A DNA stretch of 64,000 nt, taken from the NCBI RefSeq assembly GCF_026340655.1, contig NZ_JAPEOZ010000001.1, positions 7,378,001-7,442,000 on the forward strand, read 5' to 3'. How positions within the stretch are numbered: position 1 is the stretch's first letter; the number at the start of each line of letters is the position of its first letter. This DNA comes from Streptomyces sp. NBC_01275. Its GTDB lineage: Bacteria > Actinomycetota > Actinomycetes > Streptomycetales > Streptomycetaceae. The notes under the pieces are model-generated. The model saw only the letters and a program-made list of their open reading frames with translations, searched no databases and was not told the origin of the DNA. Below, piece by piece: positions 23,539-32,527 of this stretch. A program made the position numbers and the translations under genes.

Positions 23539-24389
23539 GACGCGTACTCCAGGTGGGTGTTCGTCGCGGCGGGCCGGACGGCGGGGGAGGTGCGCGCCGC
23601 GGGCACGTGCGGGGTGCTCGTGCGGCGGGGTACGGCGGGGACGCGGGTGCGGCCGGTGAGGGTGGAGCGGAGCATGCGGCCCATGCCCTTGAGGTCGTCG
23701 ACGGCCGTGCGGACGATGTCGACCCGGCTGTCGGGGTCGTCGGTCCAGTCGACCGGGACCTCGTGGACGCGGAGCTTGTTGCGCTGGGCCAGGACCAGCA
23801 GTTCGGTGTCGAAGAACCAGGCGGTGTCCTCGATGTGCGGGGCGAGCGTGCGGAAGACGTCGGTGCGCACGGCCTTGAAGCCGCACTGCGCGTCCGAGAA
23901 GCGGGCGCCGAGCCCGGCCTTCAGCAGCAGGTTGTAGGAGCGGGAGACGAACTCCCGCTTCGCGCCCCGGACCACGGCCGCCTGGCGGTGCAGCCGGCTG
24001 CCGATCGCCAGGTCGCTGTGGCCGGACAGAAGCGGGGCGACCAGCGGCAGGAACGCCTCCAGACCGGTGGACAGGTCGACGTCCATGTACGCGACGACGT
24101 CGGCGGTGGACCGGATCCACACGTGCTTCAGCGCGCGGCCCCGGCCCTTCTGCTCCAGCCGCACGGCGTGCACGTGCGGGAGGCGCAGGGTCAGGTCGGT
24201 CGCCGCGTACCAGGTGGCGTCCGTGCTGGCGTTGTCCGCGATCGTGATGCGGAACGGGAACGGGAAGGACTCTTCGAGATGTGCGTGGAGACGGCCGATG
24301 CTGTCGGCGAGGACGTGTGCCTCGTTGTACACCGGCACCACGATCTCCACCGACCGCTGCCGGACGCCTCCCGCGTTCGTTTCGTTCAT
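23535..24389 (-). CDS. Family 2 glycosyltransferase (dolichyl-phosphate sugar synthase-like)
   Basis: The 284-residue GT-A enzyme has EIVVPVYNEAHVL at the N-terminus, ADNASTDAT, the metal-binding YMDVDLST (DxD) and QCGFKAVRTDVF, all typical of polyprenyl-phosphate glucosyl/mannosyl synthases. No membrane helices are evident, so it should act on the cytosolic face. It probably provides the sugar donor for the GT39 gene with which it is translationally coupled. The C-terminal 40 residues are Arg/Thr/Pro-rich and probably disordered. Confidence 0.9.
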   Translation of the reverse strand: MNETNAGGVRQRSVEIVVPVYNEAHVLADSIGRLHAHLEESFPFPFRITIADNASTDATWYAATDLTLRLPHVHAVRLEQKGRGRALKHVWIRSTADVVAYMDVDLSTGLEAFLPLVAPLLSGHSDLAIGSRLHRQAAVVRGAKREFVSRSYNLLLKAGLGARFSDAQCGFKAVRTDVFRTLAPHIEDTAWFFDTELLVLAQRNKLRVHEVPVDWTDDPDSRVDIVRTAVDDLKGMGRMLRSTLTGRTRVPAVPRRTSTPHVPAARTSPAVRPAATNTHLEYAS

Positions 24390-24613
24390 GTCAGCGACGA
24401 TCGGGGCCGTGTCTGGGGGATCTCTGAGCCGTCCCTGAGGGGAGAGTGAGAATCAGAGGACTCACAGGTCGTGCACAGTGAAGACGCCGCGGAAGCCGGC
24501 GCGGGCCGTCAAAACGCCCGCAACACAAGCGGTCTAGACTCTCTCCGTAACGGCCCGAAATCACATGGTCGATAGCGGGCGGAAATGGCCAGACCCGAAG
24601 GGTATTCGGCGCT

Positions 24614-25789
24614 TTGATACGGATAGATTCAGTCACCAAGCGGTACCCGGACGGCACGGTGGCGGTCGACCGGCTCTCCCTCGAGATACCGGACCGCGCG
24701 ATCACCGTCCTGGTCGGCCCCTCGGGGTGCGGCAAGACGACGACCCTGCGGATGATCAACCGGATGGTGGAGCCCAGCGAGGGCACGATCCTCATCGACG
24801 GCGTCGACAGCCGGCAGCAGCCGGTCAACACCCTGCGCCGGTCCATGGGTTACGTCATCCAGAACGCCGGACTCTTCCAGCACCGCACGATCGTCGACAA
24901 CATCGCCACCGTGCCCCGGCTGCTCGGCTGGAGCAAGGACAAGGCCCGGGCGCGGGCCCGGGAGCTGATGGAGCGGGTCGGGCTCGACGCCTCGCTCGCC
25001 AAGCGCTACCCCTACCAGCTCTCCGGCGGCCAGCAGCAGCGCGTCGGCGTGGCACGGGCGCTCGCCTCCGATCCGCCGGTGCTGCTGATGGACGAGCCCT
25101 TCTCGGCCGTCGACCCGGTCGTCCGCAAGGGACTTCAGGACGAACTCCTGCGCATCCAGGACGAGTTGGGCAAGACGATCGTCTTCGTCACGCATGACAT
25201 CGACGAGGCCGTCAAGCTCGGCACGATGGTCGCCGTACTGCGCACCGGCGGCCATCTCGCCCAGTTCGCGCCGCCCGCGGAACTGCTGTCCGACCCCGCC
25301 GACGCCTTCGTCGAGGACTTCCTCGGCGCCGACCGGGGCATCCGCCGCCTGTCGTTCTTCTCCTCCGCCGGGCTCGACCTGCTCACCACGCCGATCGTCG
25401 CGATCGACTCCACCGCCGAGCAGCTCGCCGCCCGCGGCACGGCGGACGCCCCCTACCTCCTCGTCACCGGGCTCGACGGCCGGCCGCTGGGCTGGAGCGA
25501 GCCGGGCGAGCTGACCGCGGGGCGGATCGACGCGGACCGACTGCTGCCGTACGGACGGCCGTTCACGGCCGGGCGGGACTCGCTGCGGGCCGCCCTCGAC
25601 TGCGCCGTGCTCTCGCCCACCGGCTGGGCGGTCGCCGTCGACGCCGAGGGCCGGGCCAGCGGCGTCGTCTCCCAGACGGCCATCGGCGAGGCGATCCGCG
25701 GAGCCCACGCCGCCGCTCCGGCGCAGCGCTCGGCCGCCCGGGAGAACACGGCCAACGTCGTCGGGACCGCCCAGAAGGTCATCCGGTGA
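24614..25789 (+). CDS. Osmoprotectant (glycine betaine/choline) ABC transporter ATP-binding protein
   Basis: The 391-residue ATPase has Walker A GPSGCGKTT, the signature LSGGQQQR, Walker B VLLMDEPFSAVDP and the H-loop VTHDIDEA, followed by a C-terminal regulatory region (about 240-380) with CBS-like character, as in OpuCA/ProV. It energises betaine or choline import. The start is a TTG, with GAAGGG about 12 bases upstream. It heads a three-gene operon with two permeases through GTGA overlaps. Its binding protein is not adjacent but lies about 5.4 kb downstream. Confidence 0.92.
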   Translation: MIRIDSVTKRYPDGTVAVDRLSLEIPDRAITVLVGPSGCGKTTTLRMINRMVEPSEGTILIDGVDSRQQPVNTLRRSMGYVIQNAGLFQHRTIVDNIATVPRLLGWSKDKARARARELMERVGLDASLAKRYPYQLSGGQQQRVGVARALASDPPVLLMDEPFSAVDPVVRKGLQDELLRIQDELGKTIVFVTHDIDEAVKLGTMVAVLRTGGHLAQFAPPAELLSDPADAFVEDFLGADRGIRRLSFFSSAGLDLLTTPIVAIDSTAEQLAARGTADAPYLLVTGLDGRPLGWSEPGELTAGRIDADRLLPYGRPFTAGRDSLRAALDCAVLSPTGWAVAVDAEGRASGVVSQTAIGEAIRGAHAAAPAQRSAARENTANVVGTAQKVIR

Positions 25790-26502
25790 ACCGCTTCTTC
25801 GACATCCCGAGCGACCTCCAGCACAGTTGGTTCGGCCTGATCGTGCTCCATCTGCGCGAGGCGCTGCTGCCGGTCCTGGGCGGTCTGCTGCTCGCGCTTC
25901 CGCTGGCGCAACTGTGCGTGCGGCTGCGCTGGTTGTACCCGCCCGTGCTGTGGGTGACGACCGTGCTCTACGCCATCCCGTCGCTGGCCTTCTTCGTGGT
26001 CCTCATCGACTACACGGGCCAGACCGAACTGACGGTGATGATCCCGCTCACCGTCTACAGCCTGGTCGTGCTGGTCCCGGCGATCGTCGACGGCGTCCGC
26101 TCGGTGCCGCAGGAGACGCTGGCCGCCGCGACCGCCATGGGCTTCGGGCCCGTACGGCGTTACGTCCAGGTCCAGTTGCCGATCGCCGTGCCCGCCATCA
26201 TCGCGGGCCTGCGGGTGGCGACCGTCTCCAGCATCAGCCTGGTCAGCGTCGGCATGCTGATCGGCAACCAGGGCGCGCTCGGCAACCTGCTGCACGACGC
26301 GCAGATCTACAACCGGCCGGAACTCGCCTGGAACTCCGTGATCACCACGGCCGTCCTGGCGGTCCTCGTGGACGCCCTGCTGGTCCTCGTCCGCGTCCTG
26401 CTGACCCCGTGGATGCCGAGCGCCACCTCCCGCCGCAAGCCCGGGCCCGCCACGGTCCGGCCCGATCCGGCGGTGGCCGCACTGGAGGACGCAGCCCGGT
26501 GA
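25786..26502 (+). CDS. Osmoprotectant ABC transporter permease 1
   Basis: The 238-residue permease has five or six membrane helices and the EAA-type loop VDGVRSVPQETLAAATAMGFG, matching OpuCB-like proteins. Its GTG overlaps the stop of the ATPase gene by four bases (GTGA). Together with the second permease it forms the transmembrane channel. Confidence 0.92.
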   Translation: MNRFFDIPSDLQHSWFGLIVLHLREALLPVLGGLLLALPLAQLCVRLRWLYPPVLWVTTVLYAIPSLAFFVVLIDYTGQTELTVMIPLTVYSLVVLVPAIVDGVRSVPQETLAAATAMGFGPVRRYVQVQLPIAVPAIIAGLRVATVSSISLVSVGMLIGNQGALGNLLHDAQIYNRPELAWNSVITTAVLAVLVDALLVLVRVLLTPWMPSATSRRKPGPATVRPDPAVAALEDAAR

Positions 26503-27167
26503 ACGTACTCAACTTCGTCAACGCCTTCTTCAGCGACACCGCCCACTGGCACGGCTACGACGGCATCCCCACCCGCCTGGTGGAGCACGTCCAGTACTCG
26601 CTGGAGGCGCTCGCCATCGCCGCCGCCATCGGTCTGCCGATCGGTCTCGTCACCGGCCACTACGGGCGGGGCGGCAACGCGCTCTCCATGATCGCCACCG
26701 CGGGCCGGGCACTGCCCACCTTCGGCCTGCTCGTCCTGACCACGATCATCGTGGGCTTCGGCATGCTGCCCGTGATGATCCCGCTGGTCGTCCTCGCCGT
26801 CCCGCCGATCCTGGTCACCACCTACGAGGCGATGCGTTCCGTCGACCCCTCCCCGGTCGACGCGGCGCGGGGCATCGGCCTGGGGGAGTCGCGGATCCTC
26901 CTCCAGGTGGAACTCCCGGTCGCGCTCCCGCTGATCCTCGGCGGTCTGCGCTCGGCGGCCATCCAGATCGTCTCCACGGCCACCATCGCCGCGTACGTCG
27001 GTCTCGGCGGCCTCGGCCGCTACATCGTCGACGGCCTCTACCAGCACGACTACGAGAAGGTCGTGGGCGGCGCCACCCTGGTCGCCGGCATGGCCCTCGC
27101 CACGCTCGCCCTGTTCTGGGCCGCGACCAAGGCAGCGGTCTCGCCGGGGGTACGCCGGAGCAACTAG
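26499..27167 (+). CDS. Osmoprotectant ABC transporter permease 2
   Basis: The 222-residue permease resembles OpuCD: YEAMRSVDPSPVDAARGIGLGE is the ABC-interaction loop, and the helices follow the usual pattern. The GTG at 26499 overlaps the preceding TGA. Its stop codon and that of the convergent ridA gene share the tetranucleotide CTAG, so no terminator separates them. Confidence 0.92.
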   Translation: MNVLNFVNAFFSDTAHWHGYDGIPTRLVEHVQYSLEALAIAAAIGLPIGLVTGHYGRGGNALSMIATAGRALPTFGLLVLTTIIVGFGMLPVMIPLVVLAVPPILVTTYEAMRSVDPSPVDAARGIGLGESRILLQVELPVALPLILGGLRSAAIQIVSTATIAAYVGLGGLGRYIVDGLYQHDYEKVVGGATLVAGMALATLALFWAATKAAVSPGVRRSN

Positions 27168-27583
27168 CTTTGCCCCGCAGGTCGTACGGCGATCGCGTCG
27201 ACCTCGAAGAGCATGCCCGGCAGGGCGAGTGCGGCGACCCCGCTCAGGGTCTGGGCGGGGAGCCGCTCGCCGAAACGCGTGTGCAACGCCTCGCCGAGGG
27301 TCTCCAGCTTGCCGGGGTCGTGGTCGACGACGAACGTCCCCAGCCGGACGATGTGCCGCAGCTCGAGGCCGACCCCGGCCAGCGCCGACTCCAACCGGTC
27401 GAAGGCCAGCCCGACCTGGGCGGCGAAGTCGCCGGGCACGGGGGCGCCGGCCGCGTCGGAGGCGTACTGCCCGGCGACGAAGACGAGTTCCCCGGGCGCC
27501 GAGACGGCGTGGCTGTACCCGAAGGGCGTGGGGTCGTGCAGGGCGGGCGGGTTGACGATCGTGCGGTCGTCCTCATGGCTCAT
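27164..27583 (-). CDS. RidA family protein (enamine/imine deaminase-like)
   Basis: The 139-residue protein has the YjgF/RidA fold: GYSHAVSAPGELVFVAGQYASD, DRLESALAGVGLELRHIVR and the C-terminal ALPGMLFEVDAIAV. RidA enzymes hydrolyse reactive enamines from PLP enzymes. The canonical Arg of the family active site is not at the usual place, so the substrate is uncertain. It converges on the permease gene and overlaps it at the stop codons. Confidence 0.87.
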   Translation of the reverse strand: MSHEDDRTIVNPPALHDPTPFGYSHAVSAPGELVFVAGQYASDAAGAPVPGDFAAQVGLAFDRLESALAGVGLELRHIVRLGTFVVDHDPGKLETLGEALHTRFGERLPAQTLSGVAALALPGMLFEVDAIAVRPAGQS

Positions 27584-27653
27584 GTGAGGGACAACTCCGG
27601 CGCGGGGGAAGATCATTCCCCCGCACTCGCGTTCCCCCTGGTCGACCGGTCGG

Positions 27654-28256
27654 TCAGCGCTCCGTGCGGGCCAGCGCCTGTTCCAGCACGACGAGCAGCG
27701 CGTCGCGCACCGAGCCGCGCTCGCGGGCGTCGAAGACCAGCAGCGGGATGCCGTCGGACACGTCGAGGGCCCAGCGGACCTCGTCCAGCGTGTGCGCGAC
27801 CTGGCCGTCGAAGGCGTTGACGGCGACGGCGAACGGGATCTGCTTGTGCTCGAAGTAGTCGACGGCCGCGTAGCAGTCGTCGAGCCGACGGGTGTCGACG
27901 ATCACGAGCCCGCCGATCGCCCCCTCCACGATGTCGTCCCACATGAAGCCGAACCGTTCCTGCCCGGGCGTGCCGAACAGGTACAGCTTCAGGGTCGGGT
28001 CGATGGTGATGCAGCCGAAGTCCATCGCGACCGTGGTCGTGGTCTTGCGCGGGGTGTGGCTGAGGTCGTCCACACCCGCTGCGACCTCGGTGATGGCCGC
28101 CTCGGTGGTCAGCGGCTCGATCTCGGAGATCGAGCCCACGGCGGTGGTCTTGCCCACGCCGAAGCCGCCCGCGATCACCAGTTTCACCGGCAGCGGCGGC
28201 CGTACGGCGGCCTGGCCGGCCGACCCGGTGCGGACCAGCGGTTCAGTCGGTGTCAC
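27654..28256 (-). CDS. cvnD: CvnD-type small GTPase, conservon 1
   Basis: The 200-residue GTPase has GGFGVGKTTAVGS (P-loop), TTVAMDFG, GTPGQERFGFMW (switch II) and VNAFDG replacing NKxD, a feature of the bacterial Rag/MglA-like conservon GTPases. It is the switch module of the four-protein conservon complex at the membrane. Its GTG overlaps the DUF742 gene by 14 bases, exactly as in conservon 2. Confidence 0.93.
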   Translation of the reverse strand: MTPTEPLVRTGSAGQAAVRPPLPVKLVIAGGFGVGKTTAVGSISEIEPLTTEAAITEVAAGVDDLSHTPRKTTTTVAMDFGCITIDPTLKLYLFGTPGQERFGFMWDDIVEGAIGGLVIVDTRRLDDCYAAVDYFEHKQIPFAVAVNAFDGQVAHTLDEVRWALDVSDGIPLLVFDARERGSVRDALLVVLEQALARTER

Positions 28257-28680
28257 GGAGTACCCCCCGGGAGTCGGGGATGGCCCGCAGGCCATCGATA
28301 ACCCTGCGCAGAACGGACGCGTCATGGGTGACGCCGGAGTCGGGCACGTGCACCGACAGCTGCCCCGCCGAGCGCAGGTCCTCGGCGAGGACCCGCACCA
28401 CGTTCAGGTGCAGCCGCAGCAGCGCCGCGATCTCCGCGATGGACTGCGGCCTGCGGCAGGCGGCGACGATGTCGTGCTGTTCGAAGGAGAGCCGGTCCAG
28501 TTGGTCGAGTCCGCCGGCGGTGGCCACCAGCTGGGTCTCGACGGGCATCGTCCGGCCGGACGACGCCTCGCCCGCCCCCGCCACCCGGCCGGCGGTGACC
28601 AGGAAGGGCCGGACGGCGGGCGCGGGACCGACGGGTGCGCCGCCGTCCTCGCCGGCGCCGCGCTGGGGGCCGTCCGCCAT
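28243..28680 (-). CDS. cvnC: CvnC-type DUF742 protein, conservon 1
   Basis: The 145-residue protein contains a DUF742 winged-helix-like domain (VRPFLVTAGRV, LSFEQHDIVAACRRPQSIAEIAALLRLHLNVVRVLAEDL). DUF742 proteins partner the roadblock and GTPase components. It starts 45 bases after the roadblock gene. Confidence 0.93.
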   Translation of the reverse strand: MADGPQRGAGEDGGAPVGPAPAVRPFLVTAGRVAGAGEASSGRTMPVETQLVATAGGLDQLDRLSFEQHDIVAACRRPQSIAEIAALLRLHLNVVRVLAEDLRSAGQLSVHVPDSGVTHDASVLRRVIDGLRAIPDSRGVLRDTD

Positions 28681-28725
28681 CGTCGTGGTTCGCTCTCTCT
28701 ACGGTCTCGCTACGGTGGCGTGCGC

Positions 28726-29202
28726 TCAGCGCGTACGCGTGGCGCCGACGCTGTTCTTCAGCTCCAGGACGAGCTGCGGGCTGAGCGCGGAGCCGACCCG
28801 GTTGGCGAACACCGTCATCTCGTAGGCGATGTTGCCCAGCTTGGCCTCCTTGTCGGTGACCACGCCGAGGACGGCGCCGCTGCCGATCGCGGAGACCAGC
28901 ACATGGCCGCCCTCCAGATCGATGATGACCTTGTTCAGGCCGCCCAGACCGTAGTTCCCGGAAGCGCCCGCGGCCAGGCTGGTGATGCCCGAGACGATCG
29001 CGGCCAGCCGCTCGGAGTCGGCGTGCTCGCGCAGCTCCGACACGGCGATCAGCAGCCCGTCGGTGGACACCGCGATGGCGTCCACGACCCCCGCGGTCTC
29101 GGTGGCGAAACGACTGAGCAGCCAGGCGAAGTCGGCTGCGGCGGCCCGCAGATCGGTCGGCGTGGCATCTCCGGCGGGAGTCTCACCTGTCGACGTGCTC
29201 AC
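28726..29202 (-). CDS. cvnB: CvnB-type roadblock/LC7 protein, conservon 1
   Basis: The 158-residue roadblock domain (FAWLLSRFATETAGVVDAIAVSTDGLLIA...GGHVLVSAIGSGAVLGVV) probably acts on the GTPase as a GAP or scaffold. Its GTG overlaps the stop of the sensor gene (GTGA). Confidence 0.93.
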   Translation of the reverse strand: MSTSTGETPAGDATPTDLRAAAADFAWLLSRFATETAGVVDAIAVSTDGLLIAVSELREHADSERLAAIVSGITSLAAGASGNYGLGGLNKVIIDLEGGHVLVSAIGSGAVLGVVTDKEAKLGNIAYEMTVFANRVGSALSPQLVLELKNSVGATRTR

Positions 29203-32138
29203 TGCTCGGCTCCTTCCGGAAGGTGGTTCTGGTGGTTCTGGTGGTGCTCGGGCGTCCGGCGATCGTTCCGGTCGTCCCCTTCGAACGGGCGGCTCTGGCC
29301 GTTCGGATCGGTCGTGGGTGGGGTGGGGCGGGCCTCGGCGGGGACCGGGTGCTCTCCCGTGTCCCGGTGGGCGCGTTCCACGGCGGCCTCGAACTCCTCC
29401 AGCGCGCTGCGGACCGCGTCCGCGTCGGCGGGACGGGCCGGCTGGCGCGCGGCCAGCTGCGCCGCCGCGTCGACGGTCGTACGCAGCGTGGCGCCGCGCA
29501 CCCGACGGCGCAGGGGACGCGCCCCGTCGCCACCGGGGGCGGCGTCGTCCGCGGGGGGCCGCGGTGCCTCGGCACGACGAGTCGGCAGCGTGGGCTCGGG
29601 CGTACGGCCGTACAGCGGGGGCTCCCCGGCGCCCGAGCGGGGCGCGGGCACGGTCGAACCGCCCGGCACGCTCGAGCCGTTGCCGCGTGCCAGAGGCTCG
29701 GCGGTGCGGTCGTACGGAGTGGGCGTGGCCGTGTCCCGGCGAAGCGTGGGCTCGGGCCTACGGGCCGGGAACCCCGGCTCGGCCGGGTCGCCGTGGGCGC
29801 CGGGCTCGACGGCGCGGTCGCGCGAGACGGCCGGGCTCTCGTGGTGGGCGGCTCCCACCGCGGGGCCCTGGGCCGCGGGCTCGGGCGTGCGGTCGTGGAG
29901 CACGGGCTCGGCGGTGCGGCCGTACGTCGGCTGCGCACCGCGGGTCTGCGGGGCGGGCGCCGGCTCGGGTTCGGGCTCGGCCCAGGAAGGCTGCTCGCGG
30001 CGGGGGACCCGGCGGGGGAGCGCCTCGGGGTCGTCCGCGTAGGCGGACTCGGCCGGGGCGGAGGCCGACGGGCCGGCCGCGGGGGCCGACGGGGCGGGAA
30101 GCGCGGCGGGGGGCTGTGCGCCGGAGGAGCCGGCCGTGACCGCCGCCTCGAGCCCGGCCCCGCTCAGCGTCAGCAGCAGCGTCGAGGGGATGAGCACCTC
30201 GGCCGTCACACCGCCGCCCGGGGTGCGCGAGAGCGCGACGTCGATGTCCCAGCGGCGGGCCAGCGCACCGACCACGAACAGGCCGAGCACCTTCGTCGGG
30301 ACGAGGTCCAGCCGCTCGCGGCGCACCAGACGGGCGTTCTCCTCGGCGAGGCGCTCGGCGCTCATGCCCAGGCCGTGGTCGGCGACGGTGATCGACGCGC
30401 CGTCGTGCTCGGTGCCGACCGTCACCTCGACGGGGCTGCCCTCGGGCGAGAACGACACGGCGTTCTCGAGGAGTTCGGCGATCATCAGCGTGAGGTCGCC
30501 GATGATGTCGGGCTCCACCATGGCCTCGGTGCCGGCGTACAGCCGTACCCGCTGGAAGCCCTCGATCTGGCCGAGGGCCGCGCGGACGACGTTGGTGAGC
30601 TCGGTCGGGCCGGAGTCCAGAACGGTCTCGCGGATGCCGGCCAGCAGCATCAGGCTGTCGGCGTTGCGGCGCAGTCGGACCGCGATGTGGTCGATGGAGT
30701 AGAGGCGTTCGAGCAGGGCCGGGTCGGTCTCGCCGCGCTCCACCGCGTCGATCAGCGCGAGCTGACGGGTCGTCAGGTTGCTGACGCGGCGGCCGACGTT
30801 GCCGAACATCTCGGCGACGTTGCGGCGGCTGAGCACCTGGCGCTCCAGCAGCGCGGCCGCGGTGGTCTGCACGTTGTTGAAGGCCTCGGCGAGCTCGCCG
30901 ATCTCGTCGTCCGCCGTGACCGGCAGCTCGCGCAACCGGGGGGAACCGGTCTCTTCGGCGTCGTCGTCGGCCACCCGGGCCAGCTCGCGCCCGGCCACGT
31001 CGGCGACCTCCTGGGCGGCGCCGGTCAGGGCCAGCACCGGGCGGACCACGGAGCGGCGGACCAGGACGGCGAAGGCGATCCAGAAGGCGAAGCAGAGCAG
31101 CGCCAGGTTCAGCAGCAGGCCCGCGCGCCACTGGGCGCTGGAGGAGGCGTCGTCGGCCCGGTCGGCGATCTGGTCGATGAGCGAGGCGGTGACCTTCAGG
31201 CGGGTCGCGGCCTGCTTGCTGTAGACGGGGTACGACGCGAGCGCCTGCCGGAACGCCGAACGGATCTCGACCTTGGACCCCGCCTGCAACGCGCTGGGGT
31301 CGACGGCGAGTTCGGCGTAGTGCTGGCCGATGACGGCCTGCGAGGCGTTGTGCTCGATCCCGCCGAGCGCGTCGGAGTCCGCGTCGCCGGCGAACCGGTC
31401 GAAGCGCTCGGCCTGGTAGGTGAACAGCTGGTAGGAGCCGACCGCGCCGGTGAACTCGATGAGGGCGTTGCTGTCGCCGGTGCGCGCGGAGAAGACGCCG
31501 GTCTCGTACGCGCCGTGCGCGGCGTCGGCGCGCAGCAGCGAGTCGAGCATGTTGCCGGTGAAGGTGGTGGCCAGGGCGGAGTTCCGGTCCAGGCCGAGCC
31601 CGTCGATGAGCCCGTCGGCGGCGCCGGAGTACGCCGGGTCGATGTTGTCGGCGGGCAGATAGCCCTGCTCGATGGTGGACCGCAGGCCGGCCAGGCCCTC
31701 GATCTCCCTGAGCGCCTGAGCCTCCGTGTCCGGCAGCCGGTCGCCGAAGGCCTCGATCACCTTCTGGACCCGTGCGTCCACGGCGAGTTGCGCCTTCCGA
31801 TAGGGATCGGTGGAGGGCGTGCCGCCGTCGAAGGACGCCTCGTGCCGCACGGAGAGCAGGATCGCCTGCTGGTGCTCGTCCTGCAGTTCGGCGACGAGCT
31901 GGGCCACCTGGGAGCTGTCGCGGACCAGTTGGGCCGCCGACTCCGCCCGGTTGGACTCCTGCACCAGGTCGACGATGAGGTACGTCAGCAGCAGCGCGAT
32001 CACCGTCAGCGGGATACCGACGAGTACGTTCAGCTTGCGCTGGAAGGGCCACCGGTCGGCGAATCCCCGTAGACCCCGGCGCACGGACGGCGTCGAGGAT
32101 GCAGTACGGGCGGTCGCGTCCACCTCTTTCGTGGACAC
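29199..32138 (-). CDS. cvnA: CvnA-type sensor with histidine-kinase-like ATPase domain, conservon 1
   Basis: The 979-residue membrane sensor has an N-terminal helix (about 37-60), a large extracellular nitrate-sensor-like (NIT) domain with helical repeats, a second helix (about 340-365), HAMP, and an HATPase domain (ELLENAVSFSPEG, DHGLGMS). There is no recognisable HisKA phospho-acceptor, as expected for conservons. The C-terminal third is a Pro/Glu/Arg-rich disordered tail with repeated RT[A/P]EP units. The GTG at 32138 follows GGAGG. Confidence 0.93.
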   Translation of the reverse strand: MSTKEVDATARTASSTPSVRRGLRGFADRWPFQRKLNVLVGIPLTVIALLLTYLIVDLVQESNRAESAAQLVRDSSQVAQLVAELQDEHQQAILLSVRHEASFDGGTPSTDPYRKAQLAVDARVQKVIEAFGDRLPDTEAQALREIEGLAGLRSTIEQGYLPADNIDPAYSGAADGLIDGLGLDRNSALATTFTGNMLDSLLRADAAHGAYETGVFSARTGDSNALIEFTGAVGSYQLFTYQAERFDRFAGDADSDALGGIEHNASQAVIGQHYAELAVDPSALQAGSKVEIRSAFRQALASYPVYSKQAATRLKVTASLIDQIADRADDASSSAQWRAGLLLNLALLCFAFWIAFAVLVRRSVVRPVLALTGAAQEVADVAGRELARVADDDAEETGSPRLRELPVTADDEIGELAEAFNNVQTTAAALLERQVLSRRNVAEMFGNVGRRVSNLTTRQLALIDAVERGETDPALLERLYSIDHIAVRLRRNADSLMLLAGIRETVLDSGPTELTNVVRAALGQIEGFQRVRLYAGTEAMVEPDIIGDLTLMIAELLENAVSFSPEGSPVEVTVGTEHDGASITVADHGLGMSAERLAEENARLVRRERLDLVPTKVLGLFVVGALARRWDIDVALSRTPGGGVTAEVLIPSTLLLTLSGAGLEAAVTAGSSGAQPPAALPAPSAPAAGPSASAPAESAYADDPEALPRRVPRREQPSWAEPEPEPAPAPQTRGAQPTYGRTAEPVLHDRTPEPAAQGPAVGAAHHESPAVSRDRAVEPGAHGDPAEPGFPARRPEPTLRRDTATPTPYDRTAEPLARGNGSSVPGGSTVPAPRSGAGEPPLYGRTPEPTLPTRRAEAPRPPADDAAPGGDGARPLRRRVRGATLRTTVDAAAQLAARQPARPADADAVRSALEEFEAAVERAHRDTGEHPVPAEARPTPPTTDPNGQSRPFEGDDRNDRRTPEHHQNHQNHLPEGAEQ

Positions 32139-32527
32139 CGGGCCTCCTTCAGGGGGATGTTGCAGGCGTGGCAGGTGCACGCGCGTGGCCGAATGTGAAC
32201 GAAACAGCACCCCAGCGGCCCCCCGCGCACCACTGTGACCGACGTCAACTTCGGCGAGACTATCTCCTCTTCGAACGCTCGAGCACGTCGCCCTACGTCA
32301 AGAATCGATTACGAAGCGCCTGCCGAGAGTTTGCTGATGAGGTCGCGATCAGCGCATAAATGACCATGATTCGAAGCCAATCGGTGACCAGGCTGCTCTT
32401 GACTGATCAAGAAGGGGGTGGATTGGATCAGGCCAGAGTGCTTCAGTGCCTCTCGGACTCTTTCACGACGCATCGTCGATCCTCGACAGCTCCTCATTCG
32501 CCCCCCTCATAGCCCGGAACGGGAACC
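32139..32527. other. Gene-free divergent promoter region between cvnA and the osmoprotectant binding protein
   Basis: No gene is supported in these 389 bases. The part from about 32250 to 32470 is clearly more AT-rich than the surroundings and should contain two divergent promoters. A small inverted repeat, CTTGA-ctga-TCAAG, lies at 32398-32411. Confidence 0.55.

Noticed and set aside
21091..23937. 948-codon open frame on the plus strand across the GT39 gene
   Set aside because: Antisense shadow; no ribosome site or family motif, and it crosses the 18-bp terminator.
29223..32072. 949-codon open frame on the plus strand across cvnA
   Set aside because: Antisense shadow of a high-GC gene, rich in Gly/Arg/Val/Gln with no domain; cvnA on the minus strand has all expected domains.
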